Source: Emydura subglobosa (Eukaryota > Chordata > Testudines > Chelidae). Taken from it: a stretch of DNA of 64,000 nt. This document shows, piece by piece, positions 25,257 to 35,834 of this stretch. The DNA lies in assembly GCA_007922225.1 (NCBI GenBank), contig ML679941.1, positions 60,235,079-60,299,078 on the forward strand, in the 5' to 3' direction. Below the pieces are notes generated by a model. It was not told the DNA's origin. It was given only the letters and a program-made list of their open reading frames with translations, and did no database searches. The position numbers were made by a program, and so were the translations under genes. The stretch's first letter is position 1, and the number at the start of each line of letters is the position of its first letter.

Positions 25257-25600
25257 ATGGAAAAGATACTGAAATACCTGCTGCAGCAACAGCAGACCCA
25301 GGCTGTCCTCTTGCAATATCTGCAGGATCAGCAGAGGCAACAGGAAGTACTGTGGGTGCCCAACAGAAATGGGAGGTGTGTTTTCAGGCCCCATGGCTGT
25401 CTGCAAAGGGGGAACATCTTGGCACCTCTTTCAAAGTTGGAGAAATCTGGACAACAAATGTTTGAGTGCCCCAGTGGCAGCATGATGACTGTATGTAGTC
25501 AGGCCACAACTGGAGATGCGGGGAGGAATTGACCTGGAAGAGTATCAGCTGACCTGAATGTTTTAGGTGTGGAAAGGCAGGACACATCAGTCAGGTCTGA
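25257..25600 (+). pseudogene. gag remnant with broken zinc knuckle
   Basis: The frame opens at 25257 with a Gln-rich, coiled-coil-like start (MEKILKYLLQQQQTQAVLLQ, then YLQDQQRQQ), as in reptile Gypsy gag N-termini. It loses family character after about 35 residues. At 25559-25600, in another register, lies a CCHC zinc knuckle, CFRCGKAGHISQV: C-x2-C-x4-H is intact and the position of the last Cys is a TGA stop. Only about 300 nt separate start and knuckle, much less than a full gag, so an internal deletion is likely. Gag would package the element RNA; this one cannot. Confidence 0.65.
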
Positions 25601-26149
25601 CCCTTGAAGAATGAAGAACACAGGGGTGGGGATTGAATGGTGCCTGTAAGAGGGGAAGAGCCCTGTGGGCCCAATGTAAATATTCCCCAGGCAGAGGCTA
25701 CGGGGGAGAGTTTGCTGTAGACCCCAATACAGAAGTCAGCAGAAACTAAGGCCAAGCAGCCATTCACAGCATCAGAATCTCACTTTCCAGGGAAGTGCTG
25801 TAACCTGCTGGGAGAAGTCCCAGGGCAGAAGAAACGTATATCTTTCCTAACCAAAGGTGGGGGAAGGGAATCAAATCAGAAAGATGATTTGGAGAGGCTC
25901 AGACTCCATGTGTAGAAGATGAAGCATAGGATTTAAGTGGAGGTTATGAAGCTGAGAGAGCTCTTTAAAAAAAGCAGAGAAACTGTAGGCTTAGTTAGAG
26001 GATGTCCAGCAGCGAAGGAGGAACAGTGTTTGTGGGAAGGGCATGAGCAAGGTGGCTACAGAAAAATTGGACTCTGCAGATATGGCAGTACTTTTTATAG
26101 CTGCTAAGCTGACTATGTGCATGAATAAGGCTAAGAAATGCTAGGTGAC
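25601..26149 (+). other. Internal LTR-element sequence, no domain seen
   Basis: Purine-rich, stop-ridden sequence between the zinc knuckle and the Penelope-like fragment. I find no protease, RT, RNase H or integrase motif in any frame. Confidence 0.4.
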
Positions 26150-26885
26150 ACTTGCTGCCTTGGAAGGAGTATTCTGGCCTTCTTCAGAAGCAAGCCCCCC
26201 AGAGAGCAGGACACGCCAACTCAAAGTGGCACCAGACCCTGCCAGAACAACAGATGCAAAACCTGCAGACATAACTATACTGCTACAGTGATTAATTCCC
26301 CCCCACCATACCTTTCAAGATCAATAGGTCCTACATATGCCTATCACAACATGTAGTCTACCTTATCCAGTGCATCAAATGCCCCAACAATCGCTATGTG
26401 GAAGAAAACAGACGATCATTACACTCTCGAATGAACTCTCACAGAAAAATTACAAAAGACAAAAACACCTTATCATCCCTGGGAAAACACTCCATATCTG
26501 ACCTCAGTCCATCCTCAAAAGAAACCTCCACAACACCTTCAAAAGACAAGTCTAGGAATATTAATTCATTACTCTGCATAGACTTAACAGGGACAATGGT
26601 TTTACGACTCATTACAACAATTTGTAACATTCCTTGATGCCTACTAACCTTCTTTTGTCCTACAACAGTGTAAGTTTTAATTGCTCACTTCTTTTTAAGT
26701 GGTCTCCAACCTGTGTGAGCCCCTTTATGCTTAACAATCTGTCCCTTCTTGTATTTAGCTAGGATTCTCTGATTTTCTTCTCCAGAGCTGAAGAAGAGCT
26801 CGGTGAAACTCAAATGCTTGTCCCTTCCACTAGAAGTTGGTCCAATAAAAGATATATCTTGTCTCTTTGGAAGAAGTCAGGCAGC
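26150..26885 (+). mobile_element. Penelope-like element 3' fragment (GIY-YIG endonuclease)
   Basis: The 3' end of a Penelope/Neptune-type retroelement inside the LTR element. Coding remnants precede a 3' UTR ending in 'agaagttggtccaataaaag' (26833-26852) and ATATATCTTG. The UTR carries the 'ctgaagaagagctc-gtg' phrase that I associate with a turtle family. Only the C-terminal endonuclease part and tail are left; the RT is absent. An inverted 3'-end fragment of the same family appears at 51313-51392. The 5' boundary is approximate. Confidence 0.75.
26230..26637 (+). pseudogene. GIY-YIG endonuclease remnant of Penelope-like element
   Basis: One frame (26138-26356) gives GTRPCQNNRCKTC, the Cys-rich linker before GIY-YIG domains in Penelope-like elements. 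The domain itself continues in a second frame from about 26326: VVYLIQCIKCPNNRY then VEENRRSLHSRMNSH, matching the first strand and the YVG-x-T-x-x-x-L-x-x-R helix region. Where the family has Gly-Glu-Thr this copy has Glu-Glu-Asn. A frameshift separates the two halves and the frame ends at 26637. The parent enzyme nicks target DNA to prime reverse transcription. Family assignment is good; function is lost. Confidence 0.75.
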
Positions 26886-27565
26886 AAGCCCTGAAAGAAA
26901 AAGATGAACTCACTGCAGACAAGTGAGCCATGGAGTTCCAGGTAGAAATGCTGGAGGATGAAAGGGATGAACTCTATCTCCAGAAAGAGAATACTCCAGG
27001 AGAGAGATCGGTTACTTTCTGAGGTCAGCCAGCTGAAAGGGGGAGCTGGAGGGACTGCAGACTAGAAAACAGACTGGCAAGAGTCAGAGCAAGAAATGAG
27101 GATTTCATGACTGCACCTTGCTGATTATATAGACTGTAAAACTTCCCCATGGGCTGGGCAAGAGGCTAAGGGGGGAAAGTATGTAACAGGTTGCTCTGCT
27201 TCTTTAAGGACCAGGGAGCCCTGACTGATTAGCAGACCCAGCAGGGAAGTGGTCAGTGATCCCTAAGAGGCATGGAGAAGGCTCAGTGAGAAGGACCTGT
27301 GGGAAGGAGATCGGGTTCTACAGCAGGCTGTGAAGCAGGGGGATTGAAGTGAAGGGGGTGTCCTCCTTTCAGCTCTCAGAAGGAAGTGGAGCTGTAGCCA
27401 TGATGGACAGAAGAACAATTTTTTGTTGTGAGATCTTGTCTTAATTTTATGTCGAAAAACAAAACTGTGTCCTGAGAAACTTGAGCATGGCAGAGTCCTC
27501 CTGCGCTGAGAAAACAGGCAGTCTACAGTGGTGGAAAATGTGGCAAAGGATCTTGGCTAGAAGAC
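26886..27565 (+). other. Internal LTR-element sequence with coiled-coil-like remnants
   Basis: 26886-27030 translates to Glu/Lys/Leu-rich pieces (RQQALKEKDELTADK, then a stop, then FQVEMLEDERDELYLQKEN), suggestive of a coiled coil interrupted by stops. The remainder is purine-rich with no domain. It could be the part of the LTR element displaced by the Penelope-like insertion. Confidence 0.4.
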
Positions 27566-27611
27566 TATCACAAGGTGAGTGGCCCTTTAAGGTGAAATGG
27601 GTCCAGCCTTG

Positions 27612-27915
27612 AGATAAAAAATCATGAGATTTTCCCCAAAGCATGGTTATTTGATTTTTATTTTTTTAAAGTTAAAAGTCTGTCTCTGACTCTTTAACTT
27701 CCCTCAACTCTACTGACAATGTGTGTGTGACAATTTCAGGTAGGAAAGTCAACCTTTAATGCGCACAAATCAGACATAAGGAATCAAGATGTTATTTTAG
27801 AATATACAATACTGCTGTTAAAGGGAGGAGCTTCATGCATCATTGTGAGAACTCCTTCTGCAGATGGCAAAATCCTTTGACTCTTGATTACTGTACTTTA
27901 GTTGGCAATACTAGG
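27612..27915. mobile_element. Unidentified insert in 3' LTR
   Basis: About 300 bp of AT-rich sequence absent from the partner LTR. No clear terminal repeats or duplication were found by eye. The alternative is that the 5' LTR lost it, but the equal lengths of the remaining parts favour insertion or ectopic conversion here. Confidence 0.4.
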
Positions 27916-28140
27916 CAAACTTAGTTTGTCTCCTCTGGTGGAGAAAATGAGCAGTGTCACATGATAGACAGCTATACCCCCCAGGCCTGATTTAGCCACA
28001 TTACCTGTGGAAAGTGAGGAAGAGAGAGAAAGATTCTAAGTAGAAAGCTCTGGGAGTTGCTGCTTGATAAAGAAAAGGGAGAGATTCAAAAAACAAAACA
28101 AAACCCAAGAGGGGATAGGAAGAGAAGATACACTCTCAGG

Positions 28141-28163
28141 AAAAAAAAAAGGGGGGGGGGGGG
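28141..28163 (+). repeat. A10-G13 homopurine tract
   Basis: Ten A followed by thirteen G, then AGGAGGG. G-rich enough for quadruplex formation; prone to assembly length error. It lies within the 3' LTR. Confidence 0.9.
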
Positions 28164-28359
28164 AGGAGGGTTGATTATGATCTGCTTCTTTGTTTTGTGC
28201 TTATTTAGCCTTTCTTTGATGACTTAACTCGAGGGCTAGGTTACTAGAGCAAACAAACCAGACTGGCAAATTGAGAGATCATTGCTGAAGAAGGAGAAAC
28301 TGAGGTAGAGTCTATTTTTCAGCCAGATTGTGGAAGTGGTGGCGCTGCTATTATTCTGT

Positions 28360-29650
28360 TTATAGTTGTTTATAACTGTTTTAGGGTTGAAATTTCTATT
28401 GCCAAGTGTCTGGACAGATATTTGGTAATGAATATAAATTGGTAATAAATATAAACTAAGTTAATACATAAAATAAACTTCAGCTAGAACAGTTCAACTG
28501 TTCTGAGAAGAAGGCTAAGAAAAAATGTTTTCCCGGTGTTAAAAGATTCTGGTGATCTTTTCTTTGAAAAACTGCAGTGCTACCATGCTTAGAAGCAGGG
28601 ACTTGAAATTTGGTAGGGAACAATCTTTGTGTCAAGGATGTGCCTTTACTATTTATGTGAAAATCTGCCCAAATTTGGCCAAGTTATAAACTTTTGAAAA
28701 ATTGTGCTTTGCACATGCTCGAATTTCTTAGATTTTAGCAGTTAGAGCCCCTGAAGATTATACTGGACATTTTCCAGCCAGTGTCTGAGCAGCCCTTTCC
28801 CTACAATTTCAACTCTGGGCTGCTGCCAGGCAGGGTCCAGGTAGATAAACTGAGAGCCGGGAGCCAGTCTTTACTGTGCCTAAAAAGCTCCCTCTTGCTG
28901 GCCACAGGCAGCATGTAGGAGTAAACTGCCTGTTGTCAATGCATAGGGGACAAAAGATGGACCTGTGGGGTGGATAGAAAACTGTGACTGGAGATTGGTG
29001 GAAGCCCTGGGGGACAGGGGAAACTGGGACTATGATGTGGCAGGGGGAGGGAGACTGGGACTAGCTGTGTAAGAAGTCTAGAAGTGGGGGATGGACTGGG
29101 ACCAAGTGTGTGTGAGGTGGGGAGAGTGAGATTGGATGAGGTGCTGGGGGTGGGAGTCTGGGACCGGCAGGTTAAGAACTAACAGGATGGGGAAGAAAGA
29201 AGTGAGTGGAAGGTGAGACTCGTCTGAGGAGGAGTCAGGATGCAGTGGGAGAACCTGGACTGGCTGGTCAAAGAGACTGGACAAGGAGCTGGGGGGACAG
29301 TGAGTTGAATGAGGAGCCCAGGGAGGGAGACTAGGGCTGGGATAAGTGGGACTGGGCAACTAGAGACCAGGGTGCAAGGAGAAAAACTGATCAGATGAGG
29401 AGTCAGGAGAGGAAGAATTGGGACTGGCTGAGTAAGAAGGCTGGGTCTGGAATAGAAAACATGCGCACTGAAGGAGGCAAAGGTCCTGTGGAAATTATAG
29501 TAAGTGATCATGGAATTAGAGACTGGATCAGCATGCATATGCACAAGGGGGCTGAATTAAGGTTATGCAGATTACCTTAATTCTGGCATTTCGTAACTTT
29601 TGAGTGCTTGACTGTGCTATCTAACACTGTTCTTCTAACAGCTGTGTGTA
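28360..29650 (+). repeat. GA-rich dispersed repeat family, third copy
   Basis: The head at 28510-28740 matches 13530-13750: 'gttaaa-gattctgg', 'gcagggacttgaaat', 'gtgaaaatctg-c-caaatttgg', 'ccaagttataa', 'tttgaaaaatt'. The purine-rich core follows at 28950-29450 with GGGACTGG/GGGGACAGG units. The end carries a 10-bp inverted repeat at 29554-29583 and 'ttctggcatttcgtaac'. No protein; minus-strand ORFs at 29078-29544 are Ser/Pro-rich readings of the core. Confidence 0.6.
29554..29583. repeat. Perfect hairpin GAATTAAGGT / ACCTTAATTC
   Basis: Two exact 10-bp arms around a 10-base loop. Diverged equivalents lie at 45659-45686 and 47222-47245, each followed by TTCTGGCATTT. Probably a conserved piece of one dispersed repeat. 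Confidence 0.75.
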
Positions 29651-31143
29651 ATTTTTGTATATGGCCTTTAAAATCTCTGAGAAGTTAGCAGACGTCAGCA
29701 TTTATTTTCTCTTTTTTTCCTAATAACAAATTCCATTAGACTGTAGAATAAACTCCCAAGGGAAATGATGGTTGCTTCATTACTTGTCATTTAAAACTAG
29801 AATGTACAGTACAAAGAAATTAACAGTATACTGTAGGGAACAACTCTGCATAGGGAAGCCAATGGACAATGACTTAGTTGACTTTTTTCTATCTCTGCTT
29901 TATATGTTTCTGTGAAAGGAAGTTACCTGTTCTCATTATTATCTTGTGACTCTCCTTCAGGGAATGACTGAGCCCAAAAGGGGTAAATTAATTCTAATTT
30001 TGACTGCCTTTTTTTCCCTTTCTCCTGGCTTCATATACAAAGTTAATGTGGTTATATGGTCAAAAGGTACATGAAGCATGTAGCTGATCGGTTCTGTTGC
30101 CATCAGCAGGAACGTGTGTTACTCTGATGGCACTAGGGATTATGGAGATATTATCTGACCAGCAAAGAGAAGAAAAGCCACCTAGTCTTTAATAAATTGG
30201 TGGTATCAATGGAAGCTTGGGAAGCACTTGATCAGTTTAAACAGGATAACATTTAGAAGAAAGCTGGAGGATTATGTTTTTAAACTCTATTTGACATTGA
30301 AAATGGCTAAGGCAAAATGTTTAACTGTTAAAACCAAGGGCATTTTTCCTCAAAGCATGCAGCATATATGCATAAATCAGAACTCAAACTAATTTCTTCC
30401 CCTCTCATTTGCATTTATTTTCTTTTCCTTTGTGTAGGAGTCATTCCTGAAAACAGCTTTAGCTGGAAAGCCCTAAGCTCCCCACAATTGGGCCTTGCCT
30501 CCTTGATTAGTTACTAGGAAATTGGGAGCACCTGGCTGAACTGCTGCCTTCCTCTCTTCTAAAACACTGTTCTAAATTTATAATCTCCCTCCAACAGCTG
30601 CTTTTCTTTTTAAAAACTCAGCTCATGGAAATCCAGATTTCAGACTGAGTGGCAGTGCTGCTGGCCTGTGAACAAAGTACTATACATTTCAACATTGGTG
30701 ATGTCTCTAGAGTAGCCTGAATAAAGAAGTGTTGCTGTCTAAACAGGGTAAGTAAAAAGGGGAAGCAACTTCAACAAATATAGTTGTAACTAGCACTGTG
30801 ATATTTGACATGATTTCTTCAATTAGCTGCTATAAATATCATGCATTCCTGAATTATAGTGATACTGGTAGTGTCAACTACTGTGAAGTTCACACAACAG
30901 TTCTGGTTTTAACCCCCTGTTTTCAGAATCTCATGGCCTTGTTGAAACATTCAACTTTTGGCTAATGTCCTACCTAATGTCTTCCCAAAGGTAAAGTCTG
31001 AGCAAAATCAAATTATACAAGATGTACCTACCTACTATTTCCAAATAATACATTATATTATAGTGTTTTTTTCACTAGCAGCTTAATTAAAAATATATTC
31101 TAGATAAACGTTTAAATCCCATCTACCCTACAGAATAGAACTT

Positions 31144-31169
31144 TTGTTGTTGTTGTCGTCGTCGTCATC
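31144..31169 (+). repeat. (TTG)n-(TCG)n trinucleotide run
   Basis: Four TTG units pass into TCG units and end TCATC. The change from TTG to TCG within one run introduces a small CpG cluster in otherwise CpG-poor DNA. Confidence 0.85.
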
Positions 31170-31784
31170 TTCCTTAATTGTGTCTGAGAAAAGGTATATT
31201 TTTATGAGAGGTTGCTCTGACATGGTTACGTAATGAGTAAGACAGGTCCATTGTTTCAGTCTCTCTACATGTTTGAAAGATTGTCTTCCTGAGACTGAAC
31301 TGATGCAGGGTCTTCACAGCCGAAAATGCTAGAACTTTTTTTTTTAATAAGCTTAAATTGTACAGCTTATGATTAATTTGGTGGGCCTAGCCTGTGCTGC
31401 TTTGTCATGTCCTTAAATATCTCAGCTCCTCTATTGAATAGAGTCATCTTCTTGGGTGCAGTTGAGGTTACATATCTTCTGTTCTGATGCCGGATTAGTG
31501 CTGTAATGGCTTCATATAGTCAACCTAAGCTTTAATGTGTTCTGTTAATGATGGCTGTGTAAAACCGATCTCCTGCAGTTGTTGTTGTTTCAATGGGATG
31601 AAGCTAAAATTGTGTGAAAGCATCTTTCACTGTACTAGAATGCATTGTCTCTACTTCATTCACAACTGGTTCAATCATTTAGAGGCATGGAGTTTCCCTG
31701 CTCTGACATTCTAGGAAACACTTCCTCTTTTGCTAACTGTTCCCTTTTCTGGAGACCTCCCTGCCTCCATTGTATGAATGCATA

Positions 31785-31799
31785 CAGCAGCAGCAGCAG
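31785..31799 (+). repeat. (CAG)5 microsatellite
   Basis: Five perfect CAG units followed by CATGG. Non-coding context. Confidence 0.9.
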
Positions 31800-31927
31800 C
31801 ATGGCTTCCTATTGCCTCTAAAAGCTAAAAAGGGAGAAGAGCAAATAACCTTCTTTGAAGCTGATGTCAACGATATACTGCACCTTGGCCACTAGAGAGC
31901 AAACTACCCAGCTTAGCAACCCTCAAG

Positions 31928-32150
31928 GCAGTTTTGTCTAATGGTGTGAATATTGGACTGAAAGCCAGAACACCGGTGTCCCATTTCTGACTTTGCTATT
32001 GAGTTTCTATATGGCTTTGAGCAGGTCACTTAAATTCTCTTTTGCTTCTGTCTATCAAGTTGAAAAATGGGGATATTATTTTTTCATGTTTGTATTTTGC
32101 TTTGAGATCCTTTAATGAAAGGTGCTAAAATAGTGGAAAGCATTACCCTC
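31928..32150 (+). mobile_element. tRNA-derived SINE
   Basis: The order of phrases matches the reptile MIR-like SINE: a tRNA-like head ('ttgtctaatggtgtgaatattgg'), 'tttgctattgag', 'gagcaggtcacttaaattctc', 'aaaatggggatatta' and a tail 'tttgagatcctttaatgaaaggtgcta'. Diverged. No target duplication seen. Confidence 0.7.
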
Positions 32151-33324
32151 TATTCGTAATATGGCAGTATCTTCCCAAAACTTCATTCTATTCTGTGACC
32201 TATTGCTAAATTCCAGCTTTGCTATATAAAGCTTTGTTGGAGAACATTTTCCATATCAAACCCAGCAGGCTATCACACCATTCTTAAATGCTGTGCACTA
32301 GTTTAATGAGCATTGCCCTTGGTCGAGCAAGCAAGAGACTTCTTCCTAAACGAGTAGCATGAGATGAAGTTGAAAAATGATCTGCCACTTGTGTGAGTTG
32401 GACAGAGTTAAGAGAGCTTCATCATGGTTGACAGAAAAGATTAATGGGAGCTGGGACTTGAGTCATTTGGTGTTAAAACTAACCAAAGCAATTGATTAAA
32501 TCAAACCACTTAACAGAGCCTGTATCAATAAATAAATGTGACTATTGATGCAGGCTTAAAAAAAGTGTGACTGCTGCAAAGAACAGAAAACATTTGAAAG
32601 AGAAGAATTTCATGATCTCTTTGTAACTGATCATCACTCCATTGGGATTTGATCACTGTGGGGAAAATAAAAACATTCAGCAGATTTGATTCCTGACAAA
32701 TGCTCTCCTAGGATTTGCTCCAGAAAAGCAGAACTTGCACCATTTCATGTCACATATTAGTTCTGCATTTAACAAATATTTCTTATTAGCCCATACCTCC
32801 ATTTAGATGCCAAATCTTGCTTCTTATTCATTCTAAATGTGAATCATTCCATTGACTTCCTTGTGACTCATTTATGTGAATAAGATGAGCAGGATTTGAT
32901 CTTGTAGCTGTGCAACTGCACCACTCTGGGGGGCTATTTAAAAACCCTTTTAATGTAATGTCTGGAAAAATTAATGCTCAGACCATGCTCTTCCCTGTAG
33001 GAAGATCAGCTGGGATTGTTGGCCTGTCCTGGTCTGAGCTGTAGGTCTGGAGGTGGGAATTAGTGTGAGAAGGTTGATTTATACTGCTGATAGCAATTTC
33101 ATGAATGGCAGCAGGGAGTGCTGAAGGGACTCCTATGTATGAATGTGCATCTAATATCTTCCATGCTGGCAAAGAGGATGGGAGGAAGTTGCCCCTCCGC
33201 AGAGGGAACTAGAGGAGAAGATTGCCACTGCTTTAGGTTCCTGTTCCAAATCTAGAGTCAGGCAGGAGGAGGCAAACCTGAGAGAGATTGAGAAGGATGA
33301 GGTCTTGGTTGTAATCACGGCTAA
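32151..33324. other. No recognisable gene
   Basis: AT-rich. 32825-32910 has the diverged form of an ancient palindromic repeat ('ccattgacttcc ... gaatcattcc'). Nothing coding is seen. Confidence 0.4.
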
Positions 33325-33977
33325 CCCCCCTGTATGGAGTGGATTGCACCCTCAACAAGTTTGCAGATAATGCTAAGCTAGGAGGATTGATAGATACACT
33401 GGAGGGTAGGGATAGGATACAGAGTGACCTAGACAAATTGGTGGAGTGGGTCAAAAGAAATCTGATGTGGTTCAACAAGGAAAAGTGCACAGTTCTGCTC
33501 TTAGTACGGAAAAGTCCTATGCACTGTTACGGTCTGGGGACCAATGGGCTAGGTCAGCAGTTCTGCAGAAAAAGATTTGACGGTTACACTGGACAAAAAG
33601 ATGGATATGAGTTACCAGAGTGCCCTGATTGCCAAGAAGGCTAACAGCATATTGGGCTGCATTAGTAGGATCATTGCCAGCAGATCGAGGGAAATGATTA
33701 TTCTCCTCTATTCAGCATTGGTGAGGCCACATTTGGAGTACTGTGTCCAGTTTTGGGCCCCCCACTACAGAAAGGATGTGGACAAATTGAGAGAGTCCAG
33801 CGGACGGCAACAAAAATGAGTAGGGGTCTGGAGCACATGACTTATGAGGGGAGGTTGAGGGAAGAAGGTTTGTTTAGTCTGTAGAAGAGCAGAATGAGAG
33901 GGGCCTTCCCACTACCTGAAAGGGGGTTGGACTACATGACCTCCTGAGATCCCTTCCAACCCTAATCTTCTATGATA
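33325..33977 (+). mobile_element. CR1 LINE 3' end with internal deletion
   Basis: Plus-strand CR1: 'aagtttgcagataatgctaag' (RT active-site region), 'aattggtggagtgggtcaaaag', 'ttggtgaggccacatttgga', 'tactgtgtccagttttgggc', ending 'ggactacatgacctcctgag...cttctatgat'. The sequence passes from 'actacctgaa' directly into the terminal 'gggttggactacatgacc', skipping the usual stretch of several hundred bases before the tail. The junction (33921-33928, AGGGGGTT) reads as both sides of the expected break. Inactive. Confidence 0.88.
33339..33830 (+). pseudogene. CR1 ORF2 C-terminal remnant
   Basis: 33339-33480 reads TLNKFADNAKLGGLIDT, corresponding to the CR1 RT motif with F-A-D-D; here the second Asp is Asn, so the catalytic pair is broken. 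33577-33819 continues in another frame with ALIAKKANSILGCISRIIAS and PHLEYCVQFWAPHYRKDVDK, both standard CR1 C-terminal segments. A frameshift separates them near 33577. Confidence 0.85.
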
Positions 33978-35599
33978 GACATCAACATAGTTACACCAGC
34001 AAAATTGTAGTGTAAACAGGCAAAACCATAAGTGGTTGCATTAGTGCAGCTACACTGACAGTTGTAACAGATAAATGCCAAGTGGAGTGTAGGCCTTCGG
34101 GCACCACAAATTAAACTCTGATGGTAGCCCAGGTAGGCATGGACTTCATCGTGGGCTAGCCGCCTCAGTACATACTCTCCAGGGACTCTGGGTGTATACT
34201 TGGTTTGCTGACCCATGCTGAAACCTGTGCTGCCACATCTTCCCTGATATTGTGACCTAAACCAACTAGATTAAAGCTAGTGCGAGTAGGCATACCTATT
34301 CTATGCCACACATTAAGGTGTGATTGTAGATGTACTCTGAGAGAGGGAAAACGGAGTCCGAGTGTGTGAAATGAAGAAATAAATGGTGTTGGAGACAGGG
34401 TAAACAGTGATATTTTTTGTGAGTGTTTTGGGGCAAGAAGGGAGAACAGTGTGACCTGAGAGGGGTTTTAGAGATTACATTTATGTTCCATTTTCTTGAA
34501 GATCTGGAGTGCCATATGTTGCAAAGGAACCCCTGGACTCTAGCATCAGCTGGGGAAGATGACACATTGTTGCACAAAATACATTCTATATAGAACTCAT
34601 TGATAAGCTTTTGATGATGATAAAAAGTCAGATAGGTTTTTGTTTTTATAGGGAACTAGAATTGGGGTGTGTCTGATCGAATCTATGGAAAAACTGGAAT
34701 GGTTTTACCTCTTGTTCTGAGCCCCATAATGTCTGACTACAGCCCTGGTAATTTAAGCATTGGAAATACATTTAGAAAGAATGCAGAGTTCTCCCACAAC
34801 TTTACACTATGTACAAACTAAGCTATTTTTAAGATACAGACTCCTTTCATAAAGGGTTGCAACTTAGAGGAGAATATGAAATTCCTTGTATAGAAGCAAA
34901 ATTGAGTAAAAATGCCCTTCTGAGCTGGGATATGTCTTAAATAGATAGAAGAAACAGAATAGAACAACCTCATGTGGCTTAAATTCATGTTTCTGTGTCT
35001 CAGCTCCAGGAAGTTAGTTTATGGCATGACCTCACTGAGGTTGATCTTTCTGCTAAAGAGATTTTTTTTGTCTGAATAAGAGCAGCTAAAAAAGCTAATG
35101 TAAAAGGGAGAAAATGAATGCTACAAATACCACGCTGAATTAGAAAGAACAGAATTGACTCTTCGCCTTAATGTTGCTGCTAATAAAATAAATTGTGTTT
35201 TTTGCTATTAATTTAATTCAAGCAGCACCAAGCTCAGTAAGTATTACGTTTTTATGAAAAGAGAGCTGTTTCTAGTACTTTCAAGCAACATCAGCAGTAG
35301 AATGCTACAAGTTAAATGTCCCCATCTCGTGTAAATGAATGTCTGCACATGTGTAAATAAGGGAACAAAGTATTGCCCAATGCGTTTTGTTAATAGTCAA
35401 AACAAGAAACGGTTTTTCCAGGTTTTGGCAAAGGACCCCTCTGGTTTCTCCAAAGTTTGGGAGAAACCTACTGTAATGACTAAATTGACTGTCTCCGAGA
35501 TGTGGAGCATCATGACCAAAACAACACCAACTCATTTCCTGCTTTGTCCTTCAGACTTTTCTTTCTTTGCCTACCAAGGCTTGATGGAAATACAACTCA
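33978..35599. other. Unassigned region
   Basis: 33985-34100 ('cagctacactgacag', 'agttacaccagcaaa') may be part of a MITE related to those at 35.6 and 51.7 kb, but no ends are visible. No gene seen; 35335-35667 is a 110-codon ORF without recognisable features. Confidence 0.35.
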
Positions 35600-35834
35600 A
35601 GGCTTGTCTTCACATAGAGAAGATGCTACTACGCCACTGGGAGAGTTTCACCCAACGGCGTAGTTAATCCAACTCCCCAAGAGGTAATAGCTATCGACAT
35701 AGTGCTGTCTGCACTCAGGGGGAGGAGAGATGGTGGTGGTGGTCAGGTTGGTATAACTACACCACTCAGAGATTTTTCATGCCTCTGAGTGACACAGTTC
35801 TACTGATATATAGGTCTGTAGCATAGACCTGGCC
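35600..35834. mobile_element. MITE with 'ggcttgtct' ends
   Basis: Left end AGGCTTGTCTTCACAT pairs imperfectly with the right end GCATAGACCTGGCC. The interior phrase 'ttggtataactacaccactcag...cctctgagtgacacagtt' matches the hairpin arm of the element at 51742-52000, so both are one family. Non-coding DNA transposon derivative; superfamily (Harbinger or hAT) not settled. Confidence 0.65.

Larger units (their letters stand above)
24770..28228 (+). mobile_element. Decayed Gypsy-like LTR retrotransposon with nested insertions
   Basis: Two homologous flanks, 24770-25134 and 27566-28228, bound an internal region with a primer-binding-site candidate, a Gln-rich gag start and a zinc-knuckle remnant. 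Shared LTR phrases include CCCTTTAAG, AAATGGGTCCA, 'agaaagctctgggagtt', 'ctgcttga' and 'cttgttttgt'. The inside lacks recognisable RT or integrase and holds a Penelope-like fragment at about 26150-26885. The 3' LTR is about 300 bp longer than the 5' LTR because of an insertion. The gag type and PBS suggest a Gypsy/Metaviridae element, but without pol this is inference. Confidence 0.7.
27566..28228 (+). repeat. 3' LTR interrupted by a ~300-bp insertion
   Basis: 27566-27611 aligns with the start of the 5' LTR (TATCACAAGG...CCCTTTAAGG...AAATGGGTCCA). Homology stops, then resumes at about 27916 ('acttagtt...ctggtggagaaaatgag') and runs to about 28228. The intervening 27612-27915 has no counterpart in the 5' LTR. 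Subtracting it gives about 360 bp, equal to the 5' LTR. Confidence 0.65.
29651..31927. other. Unassigned region
   Basis: No gene and no firm repeat. Contains trinucleotide runs at 31144-31169 and 31785-31799 (listed). The rest is AT-rich and featureless to me. Confidence 0.4.

Noticed and set aside
33985..34100. MITE next to the CR1 tail
   Set aside because: Contains 'ctacactg' words seen in MITE ends but no matching second end.
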